Position numbers and translations under genes: made by a program
Part shown: positions 10,054-22,719 of the stretch, in pieces
Layout: each line of letters opens with the position of its first letter
How positions within the stretch are numbered: the stretch's first letter is position 1
Source: an uncultured Bacteriovoracaceae bacterium
GTDB lineage: Bacteria; Bdellovibrionota; Bacteriovoracia; Bacteriovoracales; Bacteriovoracaceae
Direction of reading: 5' to 3'
Assembly: GCA_950054155.1 (NCBI GenBank)
Contig: CATLOT010000019.1
Coordinates: forward strand, 16,293 to 80,292
Length of the DNA stretch: 64,000 nt
The notes under the pieces: generated by a model
What the model was told of the DNA's origin: nothing
The model's database searches: none
What the model saw: only the letters and a program-made list of their open reading frames with translations

Positions 10054-11523
10054 TTAATCTACAGTTTTATAGACGAATAGCTGTTGAGCTATACCGAAGA
10101 GAGTTGATACGAAAATGTAGAGATTGAGTCCTGCCGGAAGATCTTTCATGAAGAAAGTAAAAATAAGTGGCATGAACATCATCATCTTTTGCTGAGTAGG
10201 ATCTGCTGTGGTTGAAGGATTTAGCTTTGTTTGACCAAACATAGCAGCACCCATCAATACAGGTAGAACATAGTAGGGATCTTTAGCTGAGAGATCATGA
10301 ATCCACAGAATAAAAGGCGCACCAAGAAGCTCTACGGAATTAAAGAGAACCTGGTAAAAAGCAAAGAAAACAGGCATTTGCAGCAATAATGGTAAACAGC
10401 CACCCATTGGATTAGCGCCATTTCTTTTAAAGAGCTCCATTGTTTCTTTTTGCATTCGTTGAGGATCGTCTCCGTACTTTTCCTTAACCTTAGCAAGCTC
10501 AGGCTGTAGCTTTTGCATTTTCTTCATCGACTTAAAACTCTTGTACTGAAGAGGAAAAAGAAGCGTACGGATAAAGAGAGTAATCAGAATAATCGCAAAA
10601 CCATAATTAGGAACATACTTATAAAAGAACTGAAGACCCTTAAGAATAGGAACTGCAATAATTCCAAAAACACCAAAATCGATTGAAAGGTGAAGGTTAT
10701 CACCAAGAGTGTTCAAATCATCATAACTCTTTTGTGAATAGACAGTATAACCACTTAGATTTGTTGTTGATTCAACAACTTTAACACCTAAATTTTCACT
10801 TTTAATTTTGGCCATAGTGACAGTCTTCTTATCGAGAACTGTTGCAAATAAGTGGTAGTGGTAATCTACTCCAAACCACTTCATAGAGCCGTCATAGCTC
10901 TCTTCATCATCAATATTAGAGCGTTCAACTTCCTTAAAGAGAGTCAAAAATTGACGAATTTGACGGGCTTCACCCTCTTTAGTCTCAGACTCATTAAGGA
11001 AGTAAAATTGATAAGGTTGGCTGGAATTTAGAGACCATCTGAAGAGACCATCTTCACCCAAGGTTCCCGCGAAATTAAGACCTAAACGAGAATCGGTACC
11101 CGTTACCTTTGCACCGTCTACTTGGAAATTATCAAGATTAATCTCAACTCTATTTCCTTGATTAAGAACAAAGATTTGGAAAGGCTTTCTATCCCCAACA
11201 ACAGCATTGAGAGGATCGGTAGCCATTTTACTCTTATAGGAAAGAATAGCTAATTGATTAGTAATTTGAACTTCGTTAACACCATTAATAACAGTGATTG
11301 TTTTGGCTTCAGTTGCTTGAACAGGAGTTGCACTATCCTTAGTGGTTACAGTGGTAGGCGTAGCTGTTGGCTGGGCCACTTTAGTTTCATTGCTAGCCTT
11401 CTTATCAGTTGTGACAGGAGCGGGCTCAAAAGCATTCTTAGGCGCAAAATAAGCTTGCCACGTAAAAAGAACAAATGCTGAGAGAGCTAGAGCAAGAAAG
11501 AGCCTCTTTTGTTCTGAAGCCAT
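10054..11523 (-). CDS. yidC: Membrane protein insertase YidC
   Basis: Inserts and folds inner-membrane proteins, alone or with SecYEG. 489 residues: an N-terminal membrane helix (about 7-25), a Thr/Ala-rich linker, the periplasmic beta-sandwich domain to about residue 280, then the conserved five-helix core with RTLLFPLQYKSFKSMKKMQ, where the arginine of the hydrophilic groove lies, and GCLPLLLQMPVFFAFYQV. Its stop is two bases before mnmE and its start two bases after yidD. The typical gene order supports the call. Confidence 0.96.
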   Translation of the reverse strand: MASEQKRLFLALALSAFVLFTWQAYFAPKNAFEPAPVTTDKKASNETKVAQPTATPTTVTTKDSATPVQATEAKTITVINGVNEVQITNQLAILSYKSKMATDPLNAVVGDRKPFQIFVLNQGNRVEINLDNFQVDGAKVTGTDSRLGLNFAGTLGEDGLFRWSLNSSQPYQFYFLNESETKEGEARQIRQFLTLFKEVERSNIDDEESYDGSMKWFGVDYHYHLFATVLDKKTVTMAKIKSENLGVKVVESTTNLSGYTVYSQKSYDDLNTLGDNLHLSIDFGVFGIIAVPILKGLQFFYKYVPNYGFAIILITLFIRTLLFPLQYKSFKSMKKMQKLQPELAKVKEKYGDDPQRMQKETMELFKRNGANPMGGCLPLLLQMPVFFAFYQVLFNSVELLGAPFILWIHDLSAKDPYYVLPVLMGAAMFGQTKLNPSTTADPTQQKMMMFMPLIFTFFMKDLPAGLNLYIFVSTLFGIAQQLFVYKTVD

Positions 11524-11525
11524 AA

Positions 11526-11762
11526 TTATTCCTTTTTTAAGGGTACTTCACCAGGAATGGGATCATAACCACCTGGATGAAAGGGATGACATTTACTAAT
11601 TCGTTTGACTGAATACCACAGAGCGAGAGGAGCTGAAAAGTTTTCCAAGCACTCTTTAGCGTAACAACTACAAGTTGGTTCAAAACGGCATCTAGGACCG
11701 ATAAACGGACTTATACCTCTTTGATAAAAATTGATAAGAAAACGCAATATTGCTTTAACCAT
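11526..11762 (-). CDS. yidD: Membrane protein insertion efficiency factor YidD
   Basis: Small membrane-associated protein that helps YidC-dependent insertion. The 78 residues show the family signatures GPRCRFEPTCSCYAKE and CHPFHPGGYDPIPGE, with a hydrophobic, basic N-terminal helix (LRFLINFYQRGISPFIG). It overlaps the 3' end of rnpA by eight bases and precedes yidC, the standard order. Confidence 0.95.
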   Translation of the reverse strand: MVKAILRFLINFYQRGISPFIGPRCRFEPTCSCYAKECLENFSAPLALWYSVKRISKCHPFHPGGYDPIPGEVPLKKE

Positions 11763-12120
11763 TTTTCTTGAGTGCTTGAAAGCCTTGTTTCCAAGAAACG
11801 CTCAGATCTTCGAAGCCACTCCCCTCATTGGAAAAGCGGCCTTTTAAACGAGGTGAAGCAACGATTAGAATATCAAAGGGAAGCTCTCTAAGATCACTTT
11901 CTCTATAGGCCTCACGTAAAAAACGTTTAACCTTGTTTCTAACCACAGCATTTCCTACTTTTTTAGACACACTTAACCCAAGTCGAGAGCTTTCTAGACC
12001 AAGTCGAGATTTCTTATAATAGAAACGCAAAAAAGGGGTGTTCGCATAGCGTGCACCCCGTCTCAAGTACTGAAAATCAATGGGTTTTAACAAACGCGAC
12101 TCTTTTGGAAAACAAGTCAC
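11755..12120 (-). CDS. rnpA: Ribonuclease P protein component
   Basis: Protein subunit of RNase P, which removes the 5' leader from tRNA precursors. 121 residues, with the RNA-binding signature NKVKRFLREAYRE near residues 64-76 and SVSKKVGNAVVR before it. The start is a GTG at 12118-12120; no ATG lies upstream in frame near it. It follows rpmH by 20 bases and overlaps yidD. Confidence 0.94.
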   Translation of the reverse strand: MTCFPKESRLLKPIDFQYLRRGARYANTPFLRFYYKKSRLGLESSRLGLSVSKKVGNAVVRNKVKRFLREAYRESDLRELPFDILIVASPRLKGRFSNEGSGFEDLSVSWKQGFQALKKNG

Positions 12121-12140
12121 TGATAAAACCGAAAAGTGAT

Positions 12141-12293
12141 TTATTTCTTACCAGTTGAAACTGTAAGCTGCTTACGGCCTTTAGCACGTCTAGCATTAAC
12201 TACTTTTCTTCCATTTGCAGTGGACATTCTTTTTAGGAATCCGTGTACACGGAGACGTTTCTTTCTTTTTGGTTGCCAAGTTCTTTTGCTCAT
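12141..12293 (-). CDS. rpmH: 50S ribosomal protein L34
   Basis: Fifty residues read from ATG at 12291-12293 to TAA at 12141-12143, beginning [19 protein letters not shown] and ending TVSTGKK. This is the full, typical basic L34 sequence with its RVHGFLKRM and [14 protein letters not shown] motifs. It opens the minus-strand chain rpmH-rnpA-yidD-yidC and faces dnaA across a 250-base divergent gap. Confidence 0.97.
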   Translation of the reverse strand: MSKRTWQPKRKKRLRVHGFLKRMSTANGRKVVNARRAKGRKQLTVSTGKK

Positions 12294-12488
12294 TACATCC
12301 TCACGGAACTAGTCACATTAACTTCTGAATATCTGATTTCAAGATGCGCAATTTACAAAACGATCTGTAAAAAATCAATGGCCTATGGCAAAAAAGTGGG
12401 TGCCAATTTTGTGACAGTTTGTAAGAAGAGTTCAGTTTTATTTCGCAACAAGTCATATTGCTTCTTCCCCCCTACTCAGGTACAAACT

Positions 12489-12497
12489 TTTTCCACA
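12489..12497 (+). promoter_or_regulatory. DnaA box upstream of dnaA
   Basis: TTTTCCACA matches the relaxed DnaA-box consensus TTWTNCACA and lies about 50 bases before the dnaA start. A box here is the usual arrangement for autoregulation of dnaA. The rest of the rpmH-dnaA gap (12294-12544) is AT-rich; I could not assign promoter hexamers with confidence. Confidence 0.55.
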
Positions 12498-12544
12498 ACA
12501 GAACACAATCAAAATTGCACACACAGTAGTTGGAGACAAATCAC

Positions 12545-14164
12545 ATGACTCAAGGATTTCCCTTCGAAAAATTTCTCAAATCCACACCTCAAAAAGAAGA
12601 AAAAACTAATAAAAATGATGACTTACTAAATTCTATTTTTAATCAAACACAAAAACCAAGCACCGCCACTTCACCGGAAAAAGCCCAACCTTCAACGGTA
12701 AATCTCTCCCAATCAGAAGAAGAAAGCGCACTAGAGCCCATCCTTGAGGCCCTCTATCCGATGCTAGAAGCAAATATGCCATCAATAAAATTTGATACGT
12801 TCATCAAAAATAAAATTAAGCTCATCAGCTTAAGTGACACCAAAGCAACCTTTGAAACCCAAACACAATTTATTAAATCCACACTTGAGACCAATTATTC
12901 AGACTTTTTCAAGAAAGCCCTTCAAGAACTTATGGGCTCTTCTTACACAATAGAATTCACTAATAGCAGCTCCCCTCTCAACTCGAATCTGAAAGAGTCA
13001 CTCCAATCTCTTTCAGAGGACAAACCAAACCCCACAAAGGAAACTAAGAACTTCTTCACACTGGACCTCACTCCTAATCAAGACGAACTAAAAGACCAGG
13101 CAGAAGGTCGCTATATTAACCACATGGAGAAACAAAGCTCAGGCATTGTTATCGATCCAAGTAAAACTTTTGATAACTTCATCGTTGGCCCTTCAAACAA
13201 CCTCGCTTTCGCAACTGCAAGTGCAGTATCAGACAGCCCAGGAAAGTCAGGGAAGTATCCCTGTCTCTACCTCTACTCCGACAGCGGTTTAGGAAAGACT
13301 CACCTTCTCCATGCTGTAGCCAATGGCATCTTTGCCAATCATCCTCATATGAAGATCTGCTTAATTTCAGCCAGAGATTTCATGAAGGAACTTATCAATG
13401 CCTACAAGGATAAAACTCTTTCAGAATTTCAAAGAAAATATACTGAAAGTGTAGATGTTCTTATGATTGACGACATTCATGAGCTGAAAAATAAAACCTC
13501 TACTCAAGAGGAGTTCTTTCACATCTTCAACTTTCTTCACGATAAAGGTAAGCAACTTATTTTCACTTCAGACAAGTCACCAGATAAAATCACTGGCATT
13601 GAAGAGAGAATTATCACCCGTCTCCAATGGGGCCTAGTTGTCGATATCCAAAAGCCGGACTTTGAAACAAGAACGGCGATCTTAAAGAAAAAGGCTATTG
13701 AGTTAGATCTTTTTATCCAAGATGATGTTTTAAATCTTATCGCAAGCTCTATTAAGACATCCATTCGCGAGCTCGAGGGAAACCTCATTAGACTTCAAGC
13801 TCACGCAGACATCATGGAAGCTGAAATTGACACAGAAATGGCTAGAGACATCCTCAAGCTCCAAGAAATCAACGAGAGACCTGCAGCAACTCTAGAGAGC
13901 GTCTGCAGAGCAAGTAGCCAGTACTTTAAAATCGCTGTTCCAGACTTAAGATCTAAATCACGCAGCAAAAATATTGTGAAGGCCCGCCATATCGCTTGGT
14001 ACCTCAGTAAGAATATTGTTGGGGCGACCTTTATGGAAATTGGTAAGTACTACAGTAATCGCGACCACACATCTGTCATGCACGGAGTGAATAAGATCAC
14101 TGAGCAACTTAAAGGCGACAGCCAATTATCAAAAGACCTCATCTTTCTCGAAAATAATATTTAA
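12545..14164 (+). CDS. dnaA: Chromosomal replication initiator DnaA
   Basis: AAA+ ATPase that binds DnaA boxes and opens oriC. I chose ATG 12545 (539 residues); a TTG at 12530 is in frame, but its TTGGAG is itself the ribosome binding site (GGAG, 9 bases before the ATG). Domain I lies around residues 55-130, a long Ser/Asn/Pro-rich linker follows, then the AAA+ core with SGLGKTHLLHAVANG (Walker A), DVLMIDDIHEL (Walker B) and GIEERIITRLQWGLV. Domain IV ends with the DNA-binding signature NRDHTSVMHGVNKI. The P-loop has Ser where GGVGLGKT normally has its first Gly. Confidence 0.96.
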   Translation: MTQGFPFEKFLKSTPQKEEKTNKNDDLLNSIFNQTQKPSTATSPEKAQPSTVNLSQSEEESALEPILEALYPMLEANMPSIKFDTFIKNKIKLISLSDTKATFETQTQFIKSTLETNYSDFFKKALQELMGSSYTIEFTNSSSPLNSNLKESLQSLSEDKPNPTKETKNFFTLDLTPNQDELKDQAEGRYINHMEKQSSGIVIDPSKTFDNFIVGPSNNLAFATASAVSDSPGKSGKYPCLYLYSDSGLGKTHLLHAVANGIFANHPHMKICLISARDFMKELINAYKDKTLSEFQRKYTESVDVLMIDDIHELKNKTSTQEEFFHIFNFLHDKGKQLIFTSDKSPDKITGIEERIITRLQWGLVVDIQKPDFETRTAILKKKAIELDLFIQDDVLNLIASSIKTSIRELEGNLIRLQAHADIMEAEIDTEMARDILKLQEINERPAATLESVCRASSQYFKIAVPDLRSKSRSKNIVKARHIAWYLSKNIVGATFMEIGKYYSNRDHTSVMHGVNKITEQLKGDSQLSKDLIFLENNI

Positions 14165-14190
14165 GTATTTGGCCAACCATGACTACTCAA

Positions 14191-14217
14191 AGCCAGCCAT
14201 AGCGCTGGCTTTTTTTA
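14191..14217 (+). terminator. Intrinsic terminator of dnaA
   Basis: Inverted repeat AGCCAGC (14191-14197) and GCTGGCT (14204-14210) with a six-base loop, followed by a run of T at 14211-14216. It lies 27 bases after the dnaA stop and separates dnaA transcription from oriC. Confidence 0.88.
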
Positions 14218-14219
14218 TG

Positions 14220-14690
14220 CCCAAAATCAAAACCACCCAAAGCTTCCCTCAATCCACATTTCTCCACAAGTTACACACGCCATAATTGGGGGAAATCACT
14301 TAAAAGAGAAAAGTTATCCACAAATTAACATATATGGAAAACTTACTTATCCACATATCCCCAATGGGGATAAAAAGTTATTAACATGTGGATAAAAATG
14401 TGGATAAAGTCCCCAAAAAAGCCAATATATTTGACTACTCGGCCAAACGAAAATAACTGTGGGGATAACTTGTGGAGGCCGCATTGAATCACGTCAATAA
14501 TTTGTGAGAAAAATAATAATATACGAATTAAGCAGTTGCGCATTTGGAAGTTATTAACAACTACACAATTGGCCAAAACGTCAAAAGCCCGACTGGCCCG
14601 GTGCTAACGAGTTTATCCACTTATCAACGGCCTATAATAAATATTAAAATAAATATATATATACATATATAAAAAGAACTCTCTTTTGAT
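14220..14690. other. oriC: Chromosomal origin of replication, oriC
   Basis: Non-coding region between dnaA and dnaN (gap 14165-14745). Perfect DnaA boxes TTATCCACA lie at 14314-14322 and 14347-14355 (plus) and at 14387-14395 and 14399-14407 (minus, TGTGGATAA). Single-mismatch boxes lie at 14260-14268 and 14613-14621. An inverted repeat TATCCCC/GGGGATA sits at 14356-14372, next to a box. The AT-rich stretch 14632-14685 with alternating TA runs is the likely unwinding element, next to dnaN. Genes on the left of it mostly read left and those on the right mostly read right, consistent with bidirectional replication from here. Confidence 0.93.
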
Positions 14691-14745
14691 GAGCTTGATT
14701 AACAAATCAAAAGTGGGATAGAACTTAAGTGTCCAAGGAAATTAT

Positions 14746-15861
14746 ATGCACGCTCAAGTAAGTACTGAATCGATTAGAGAAGCCATTAACAAAGTAACCT
14801 CAGTAGTAGATCGTAAGAATACGAGACCTATACTAGCTTACACTCTGGTAGAGGCTAGCGATGGTCAGATAAGCTTTTCAGCTACTGACCTAGAGGTATC
14901 GGCTAAGGTAACTATTGAAGCGATTACAGAGGTACCTGGAAGCTTCTGTGTGAACGCAAAGAATTTCAGTGATATTTTAAGAGAGTTACCTAATTCTAAT
15001 CTCGAACTAAAGCTGGATGAAAAAGAAAACAGCCTCAAGATCAATTGCGGTGATATTCACTTCACTCTACTGATATATAAAAACGAGGATTTTCCACAAT
15101 TAGTTTTCCAGAACAAATCCAATGAATTCAGTGTTCCTAGTGAAAAACTCCAAGAAATAATTTCAAAAACATCACATGCAGTTTCAACAGATGAAACAAG
15201 ATTATTTCTTAATGGAATTTACCTTCAAGAAATTGATTCTAAGTTAAGAGCAGTAGCGACAGATGGTCATAGACTTTCAATGATCGACACTGAGATTGAA
15301 GACAACAATATCGATAACCTTATCAATGGAATTATTGTTCCTAGAAAAGGCGTTAACGAATTAAAGAGAGTTGCAGAAAGTTATCCCAAGTCACCTATTA
15401 ACATTTCTGTGGATGACTCTTTCATGTATGTGAATTGTGACGAAAAATATTTCTTAAGTATTCGTTTGATCTCCAGAGAATACCCTAAATACCAAGCGGT
15501 CATTCCTCAAAAGACAACTTACTCTATGACTACGGATAAGGGATCTCTCTTTGATGCTCTTAGAAGAATTAAAATCATGTCAAATGAGAAGAGTCATGGA
15601 GTTAGGGTTAAGTTTGCAGAGCGCGAGATCGTTCTTATGGCCAATCATCCCTCTCTTGGGGATGCGATGGAAAAGATCGCTGTTGATTACAATGGCAAAG
15701 AAATGGAAATTGGATTCAACGCAAAGTACTTAATTGATACTCTTGCCACTTTTGATGATGGTGAGATTCAATTTGAAATTAATAATGAATTTAGTGCCGT
15801 TGTTATCAAATCTCCAGGGATCCCTCACATGCTGGGGATTATAATGCCACTAAAGCTATAA
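14746..15861 (+). CDS. dnaN: DNA polymerase III beta sliding clamp
   Basis: Ring-shaped processivity clamp of DNA polymerase III. 371 residues in three similar domains, starting MHAQVSTESIREAINKV and ending with the conserved tail HMLGIIMPLKL. Motifs such as RPILAYTLVEA, LFLNGIYLQ and VATDGHRLSMID match the family. AAGGA lies seven bases before the ATG. The gene is three bases before recF, so the two are coupled. Confidence 0.97.
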   Translation: MHAQVSTESIREAINKVTSVVDRKNTRPILAYTLVEASDGQISFSATDLEVSAKVTIEAITEVPGSFCVNAKNFSDILRELPNSNLELKLDEKENSLKINCGDIHFTLLIYKNEDFPQLVFQNKSNEFSVPSEKLQEIISKTSHAVSTDETRLFLNGIYLQEIDSKLRAVATDGHRLSMIDTEIEDNNIDNLINGIIVPRKGVNELKRVAESYPKSPINISVDDSFMYVNCDEKYFLSIRLISREYPKYQAVIPQKTTYSMTTDKGSLFDALRRIKIMSNEKSHGVRVKFAEREIVLMANHPSLGDAMEKIAVDYNGKEMEIGFNAKYLIDTLATFDDGEIQFEINNEFSAVVIKSPGIPHMLGIIMPLKL

Positions 15862-15864
15862 TCA

Positions 15865-16968
15865 ATGCTCCCCTACTATATTCAAAAGCTTCAGGTTAAG
15901 AACTTTCGAAACCTTGAAGAACAGATTATAGAATTTTCTCCGAGTATTAATTGTATCTTTGGAGAAAATGGAAATGGTAAAACTAATATTTTAGAAGCCA
16001 TCTATTATCTGATTAAGAGGAAATCTTTTCGTAAAAATACGAGTTTTCCACAAATATTAGGAATAGATGGGGAAAGACCTGAGATATCTTTTCAATCGCT
16101 ATTCATAAACAGTGAAAGTTCTGAACCTATTCCCTTTTCCGGTAAGTGGGACCAGGCGGGAACTCACTGGTTTGTAGATAATAAAAGTACGAATAGAAAA
16201 CTACAGGTCGGTGTTGTTTTTATTAACCCCTTTGATGCTCAAGGTTTCCATCTCTCGGCTTCTTCACGTCGCACATGGATAGATGATCATCTGGGTCAGC
16301 TTGATTCCAACTACAAGAAAGCCCTTGGCCGATTTACAAAATCACTTCGCTTTAGAAACAAATTACTTTCAACAAAACCTGCTAATTATAGAAAACAAAT
16401 TAGAGCTATTGATGAAGAAATGAGTGAGTTATCAATTAATTTAACTTTCTCTCGTCAAAAGTTCTTAGAAGAATTGAGACCACTCGTAAAAAAATCATTC
16501 TATGACCTCTTTTCAGAAGAGCATGATCTAGAAATAGTTCTTGATACAAAGATCTCTGGTATGACGAAAGAAAGTTATTTAGAGATGTGTCAAAAAAACC
16601 TTCCGAAAGACGAAATAATAGGCCATACCCACTACGGAATTCATAAAGATGACTACGTGCTTCTTTTTGATGGTTTAAATTCCTTTGATTACTGTTCTTT
16701 GGGCCAACAAAAAATGTCTTATCTCAGCCTCTTATTTGCTTACATAGAGCTATTTAGGTATAAATTTAACTCTTTTCCTATCGTATTATTGGACGATGTC
16801 TCAGGTGAACTTGATAAGCTCAGATGGCAAAATTTAGTAGCCTATCTGAACGAGAGAAAGTTTCAGGTTTTAATCACGACGGCCAACGATAGTTTTAAAG
16901 AAGTATTAGATACTTTGGAAGGGGCAAATAAGCTCATGGTTTCCTCAGGATCGATAGCGAAGATGTAA
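15865..16968 (+). CDS. recF: DNA replication and repair protein RecF
   Basis: SMC-like ATPase that, with RecO and RecR, loads RecA at single-strand gaps. 367 residues. Walker A GENGNGKTNILEAIYYL is near residue 33. The C-terminal ABC signature and Walker B region read SLGQQKMSYLSLLFAYIE and FPIVLLDDVSGELD, as in RecF. The N-terminus LQVKNFRNLEE is the family's first beta-strand. Standard position after dnaN. Confidence 0.95.
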   Translation: MLPYYIQKLQVKNFRNLEEQIIEFSPSINCIFGENGNGKTNILEAIYYLIKRKSFRKNTSFPQILGIDGERPEISFQSLFINSESSEPIPFSGKWDQAGTHWFVDNKSTNRKLQVGVVFINPFDAQGFHLSASSRRTWIDDHLGQLDSNYKKALGRFTKSLRFRNKLLSTKPANYRKQIRAIDEEMSELSINLTFSRQKFLEELRPLVKKSFYDLFSEEHDLEIVLDTKISGMTKESYLEMCQKNLPKDEIIGHTHYGIHKDDYVLLFDGLNSFDYCSLGQQKMSYLSLLFAYIELFRYKFNSFPIVLLDDVSGELDKLRWQNLVAYLNERKFQVLITTANDSFKEVLDTLEGANKLMVSSGSIAKM

Positions 16969-16981
16969 AAAACTTTTTTAA

Positions 16982-19456
<2,475 letters not shown>

Positions 19457-19483
19457 TTAAGCGTTAATTAAGGAAGAAAACTA

Positions 19484-21943
19484 ATGGCTGATAATAACGA
19501 AACAAATACACCAAGCAACGTAGCTCCCATCTTCATTCAAGATGAAATGAGAAATTGCTATCTCGACTATGCGATGTCGGTCATCATTGGTCGTGCACTC
19601 CCCGATGTGAGGGATGGTCTCAAACCAGTTCATAGAAGAGCACTCTATGCAATGCACTCACTTGGAAATTACCACAATAAACCTTTTCTAAAGTCAGCAA
19701 GGGTTGTTGGTGATGTTATCGGTAAGTACCACCCACACGGTGACTCTGCTGTATACAATACTATTGTTCGTCTCGCTCAAGACTTTTCAATGCGCTACCC
19801 TCTTGTAGATGGCCAAGGAAACTTTGGTTCAATTGACGGTGATAGTGCAGCGGCGATGAGGTACACAGAAATTAGAATGAAGAAGCTCGCTGAAGAGATG
19901 CTTCGTGACCTTGATAAGGAAACGGTTGAATGGCAACCGAACTACGATGATTCCCTTAAAGAGCCAAAGGTTCTCCCAACAAAGGTTCCTAACCTTCTCG
20001 TAAATGGTTCAGCTGGTATTGCTGTTGGGATGGCCACAAATATACCTCCTCATAATTTAACTGAAATTATGAATGGTCTTCTTATGTTGATCGATAATAG
20101 CGAGACAACAATAGATGAACTTATGAAGGTTATTCCTGGTCCTGATTTTCCTACTGGAGGAACAATTCATGGTACAGAGGGAATTAAATCAGCCTTTCAT
20201 ACTGGTAAAGGCGTCATTCAGATTCGTGCTAAAACTGATATCGAAGAACACGGACGCTCTGGAGATAGAGAAAGAATTGTTGTTACAGAACTTCCTTACC
20301 AGGTAAACAAAGCTAAGCTCATTGAGAAGATTGCTGATCTCGTTAACAATAAGCAAATTACTGGAATTTCAGATATTAGAGATGAGTCTTCACGTGAAGG
20401 TATTCGTGTTGCGCTCGATCTTAAAAAAGGTGAAATCGGGTCAGTCATTCTCAATAGACTTTATAAGCACACTCAACTGCAAACTTCATTTGGTATTATC
20501 TTTTTAAGTATTTCAAATGGCTCACCAAAAGTGATGAATATTAAGGAGCAATTAAGTGCCTTTATTGATCATAGACGTGAAGTCGTTATTCGAAGAACTG
20601 TTTACGAGCTAAAGAAAGCTAAAGAAAAGGCTCATATCCTTGAAGGACTTAAAACAGCTGTCGAAAATATCGATGAGATTGTTGAACTTATCAAGAAGTC
20701 TGAAGGTCCAGCGCAAGCTAAATCTAAGTTAATGTCGACTTATTCATTGTCAGAGATTCAGTCTCAAGCAATCCTCGACATGAGACTGCAAAGACTTACA
20801 GGTCTTGAAAGAGATAAAATCATTGCTGACTATGAAGCCATCATGAAAGAGATTGCTCGCCTGCAAGAAATTCTCGATAGCGAAGATCTTATTCGCGGGA
20901 TCATTAAAGATGAATTTAATGAAATTCTTGAAACCTATGGTGACGAGAGAAAGACAGATATTGTCGCCAAGGCAGACGAAATTCAGATTGAAGATCTCGT
21001 CAAGAAAGAAGAAGTTATCGTTACAGTAACCCATAAGGGTTATATTAAGAGAATGGCAATGGATACCTATAAAACCCAAAAGCGTGGTGGTACAGGTGTA
21101 AAAGGCGCTTCAAATAACGACGATGATTTCTTCACAAGCATCTTTACGGCCAACACTCACTCTACCCTCTTTTTCTTCACTTCAAAAGGAACAGTATTCT
21201 CGAAAAAGGTTTACACAATTCCTGAAGGATCAAGAACGAATAAAGGGCGCAATATTGCTAACCTCATTCAGATTCCAAGCGGTGAAAAAATTAGAGAAAT
21301 TATCTGTATACCTAATGAAGAGGATATCGAAGGTAAATTCCTTCTTTTCTCTACTGAGCGTGGTCTAGTAAAGAAATCAGCCCTATCAGATTATAAGAAC
21401 GTTAAGCAAAGTGGTTTAAAAGCAATTAAGATCGTTGATGGAGATAATCTCCTTAACGTTCGCGTTACTACTGGAGAGCACGACGTTCTTCTCTGTTCTT
21501 CATCAGGAAAGATAATTCGCTTCTCCGAAGAAGATTGCCGTCCAATGGGTCGTGTTTCTCAAGGTGTGAAGGGAATCAATATTGATGAAGATGAGAGAAT
21601 TATCGGAATGGAAATTATCGATGATGGTGTAGAGATCCTTTCTGTAACTGAAAATGGATATGGAAAACGAACCTCTGCGTCTCAGTATAGAAAACAAACA
21701 CGTGGCGGTAAGGGTATTCTTGCTATGAGATTAACTGATAAGAATGGTGAAATTTGCGCCATTAAACCAGTTACGGAAGAAGAAGACCTCATGATCATCA
21801 CTGACAAAGGACAGGTCATTAGAACCAAGATGTCTGGCATCAGCCTTATGGGGAGAGCGACACAAGGTGTTCGTATTATCCGCCTGAAGGACGGTGAAAA
21901 AGTTGTAGCTGTTGAAAATATCGTTGAGGACGATGAAGAATAA
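19484..21943 (+). CDS. gyrA: DNA gyrase subunit A
   Basis: DNA-cleaving subunit of gyrase, 819 residues. The winged-helix catalytic domain contains [10 protein letters not shown] with the active tyrosine. The quinolone-contacting region reads [19 protein letters not shown]: Ser is kept at the E. coli-83 equivalent but position 87 is Asn rather than Asp or Glu. The C-terminal beta-pinwheel has a GyrA-box-like QKRGGTG near residue 528. The tail ends VEDDEE and overlaps the next gene by 11 bases. Confidence 0.97.
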   Translation: MADNNETNTPSNVAPIFIQDEMRNCYLDYAMSVIIGRALPDVRDGLKPVHRRALYAMHSLGNYHNKPFLKSARVVGDVIGKYHPHGDSAVYNTIVRLAQDFSMRYPLVDGQGNFGSIDGDSAAAMRYTEIRMKKLAEEMLRDLDKETVEWQPNYDDSLKEPKVLPTKVPNLLVNGSAGIAVGMATNIPPHNLTEIMNGLLMLIDNSETTIDELMKVIPGPDFPTGGTIHGTEGIKSAFHTGKGVIQIRAKTDIEEHGRSGDRERIVVTELPYQVNKAKLIEKIADLVNNKQITGISDIRDESSREGIRVALDLKKGEIGSVILNRLYKHTQLQTSFGIIFLSISNGSPKVMNIKEQLSAFIDHRREVVIRRTVYELKKAKEKAHILEGLKTAVENIDEIVELIKKSEGPAQAKSKLMSTYSLSEIQSQAILDMRLQRLTGLERDKIIADYEAIMKEIARLQEILDSEDLIRGIIKDEFNEILETYGDERKTDIVAKADEIQIEDLVKKEEVIVTVTHKGYIKRMAMDTYKTQKRGGTGVKGASNNDDDFFTSIFTANTHSTLFFFTSKGTVFSKKVYTIPEGSRTNKGRNIANLIQIPSGEKIREIICIPNEEDIEGKFLLFSTERGLVKKSALSDYKNVKQSGLKAIKIVDGDNLLNVRVTTGEHDVLLCSSSGKIIRFSEEDCRPMGRVSQGVKGINIDEDERIIGMEIIDDGVEILSVTENGYGKRTSASQYRKQTRGGKGILAMRLTDKNGEICAIKPVTEEEDLMIITDKGQVIRTKMSGISLMGRATQGVRIIRLKDGEKVVAVENIVEDDEE

Positions 21944-22718
21944 TCTTTTCATTTTAATAGTAGGGGTATTAATCACATCTTGTGATTTTACCCCTCCTTT
22001 AAATAAAGAGATAATTGACGCCCAACAAGCGATTATTCAGCAAAAATATGACAGTGCTATTTCAAAGTACCAGTCTATTCTCGAAAAAAATCCGCCCCTC
22101 GATATTCAGGTTAAGATAAATTACCAAATTGGAGACCTCTACTCCATTTACCTCTCTCAAAATACAAAGGCACTCCCCTACTATGAGAGGATCATGAAAA
22201 TAAGTGAGGATCCTCTGTGGCTAGTAAAAACTCAGGATCGCCTTGGAGAGATTCACTTCACGTATCTTAAGAACTACAAATTATCTGCGAGTATTTATGA
22301 AAAGTTAAGTTTGTTTCAACCAAAGCTAGCAAAGCAGGACTTCTATCAATTTAGGTACGCATTGAGTACTTTAAAAACAGGAGACTACAAGAACTCATTA
22401 GTTTTCTTTAAGATTATCGAAGACACCAAGGAAAGTTCTTACACAACGAGGTCTCTCTACTTTCAAGGTCTTATTCATTTTCAGCAAAAGAATTGGAAGC
22501 AAGCAGTCGCCATTTGGAAAAAGTATCTCATGCGCGAAAAGAGAAGGGATAATATTGTCCAAACGAAATTCTTAATGGCCAATGCTTACGAAACAATGGA
22601 AAAACTTAAAGCAGCCTATAATATCTACTATTCAATTCTAGGCGAATACCCCAATACTGAAGTCATCAAAAATAGACTCAAAAGTATTTATGAGCGCCGT
22701 GTAGCGAGAAAAAGGTAA
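21933..22718 (+). CDS. TPR-repeat lipoprotein of unknown role
   Basis: A 261-residue protein starting [17 protein letters not shown], a lipoprotein signal with the lipobox LITSC. The rest is helical, with tetratricopeptide-like pairs such as [19 protein letters not shown] and [18 protein letters not shown] chose ATG 21933, with GAGGA three bases before it, over an earlier in-frame ATG at 21912 because the latter adds polar residues before the signal. It overlaps gyrA and precedes the Fo genes by one base. A role as a peptidoglycan- or assembly-linked outer membrane lipoprotein is only a guess from its architecture. Confidence 0.8.
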   Translation: MKNNLFILIVGVLITSCDFTPPLNKEIIDAQQAIIQQKYDSAISKYQSILEKNPPLDIQVKINYQIGDLYSIYLSQNTKALPYYERIMKISEDPLWLVKTQDRLGEIHFTYLKNYKLSASIYEKLSLFQPKLAKQDFYQFRYALSTLKTGDYKNSLVFFKIIEDTKESSYTTRSLYFQGLIHFQQKNWKQAVAIWKKYLMREKRRDNIVQTKFLMANAYETMEKLKAAYNIYYSILGEYPNTEVIKNRLKSIYERRVARKR

Positions 22719-22719
22719 A

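Noticed and set aside
12530..12544. TTG at 12530 as the dnaA start
   Set aside because: Its TTGGAG contains the ribosome binding site that is correctly spaced for ATG 12545.
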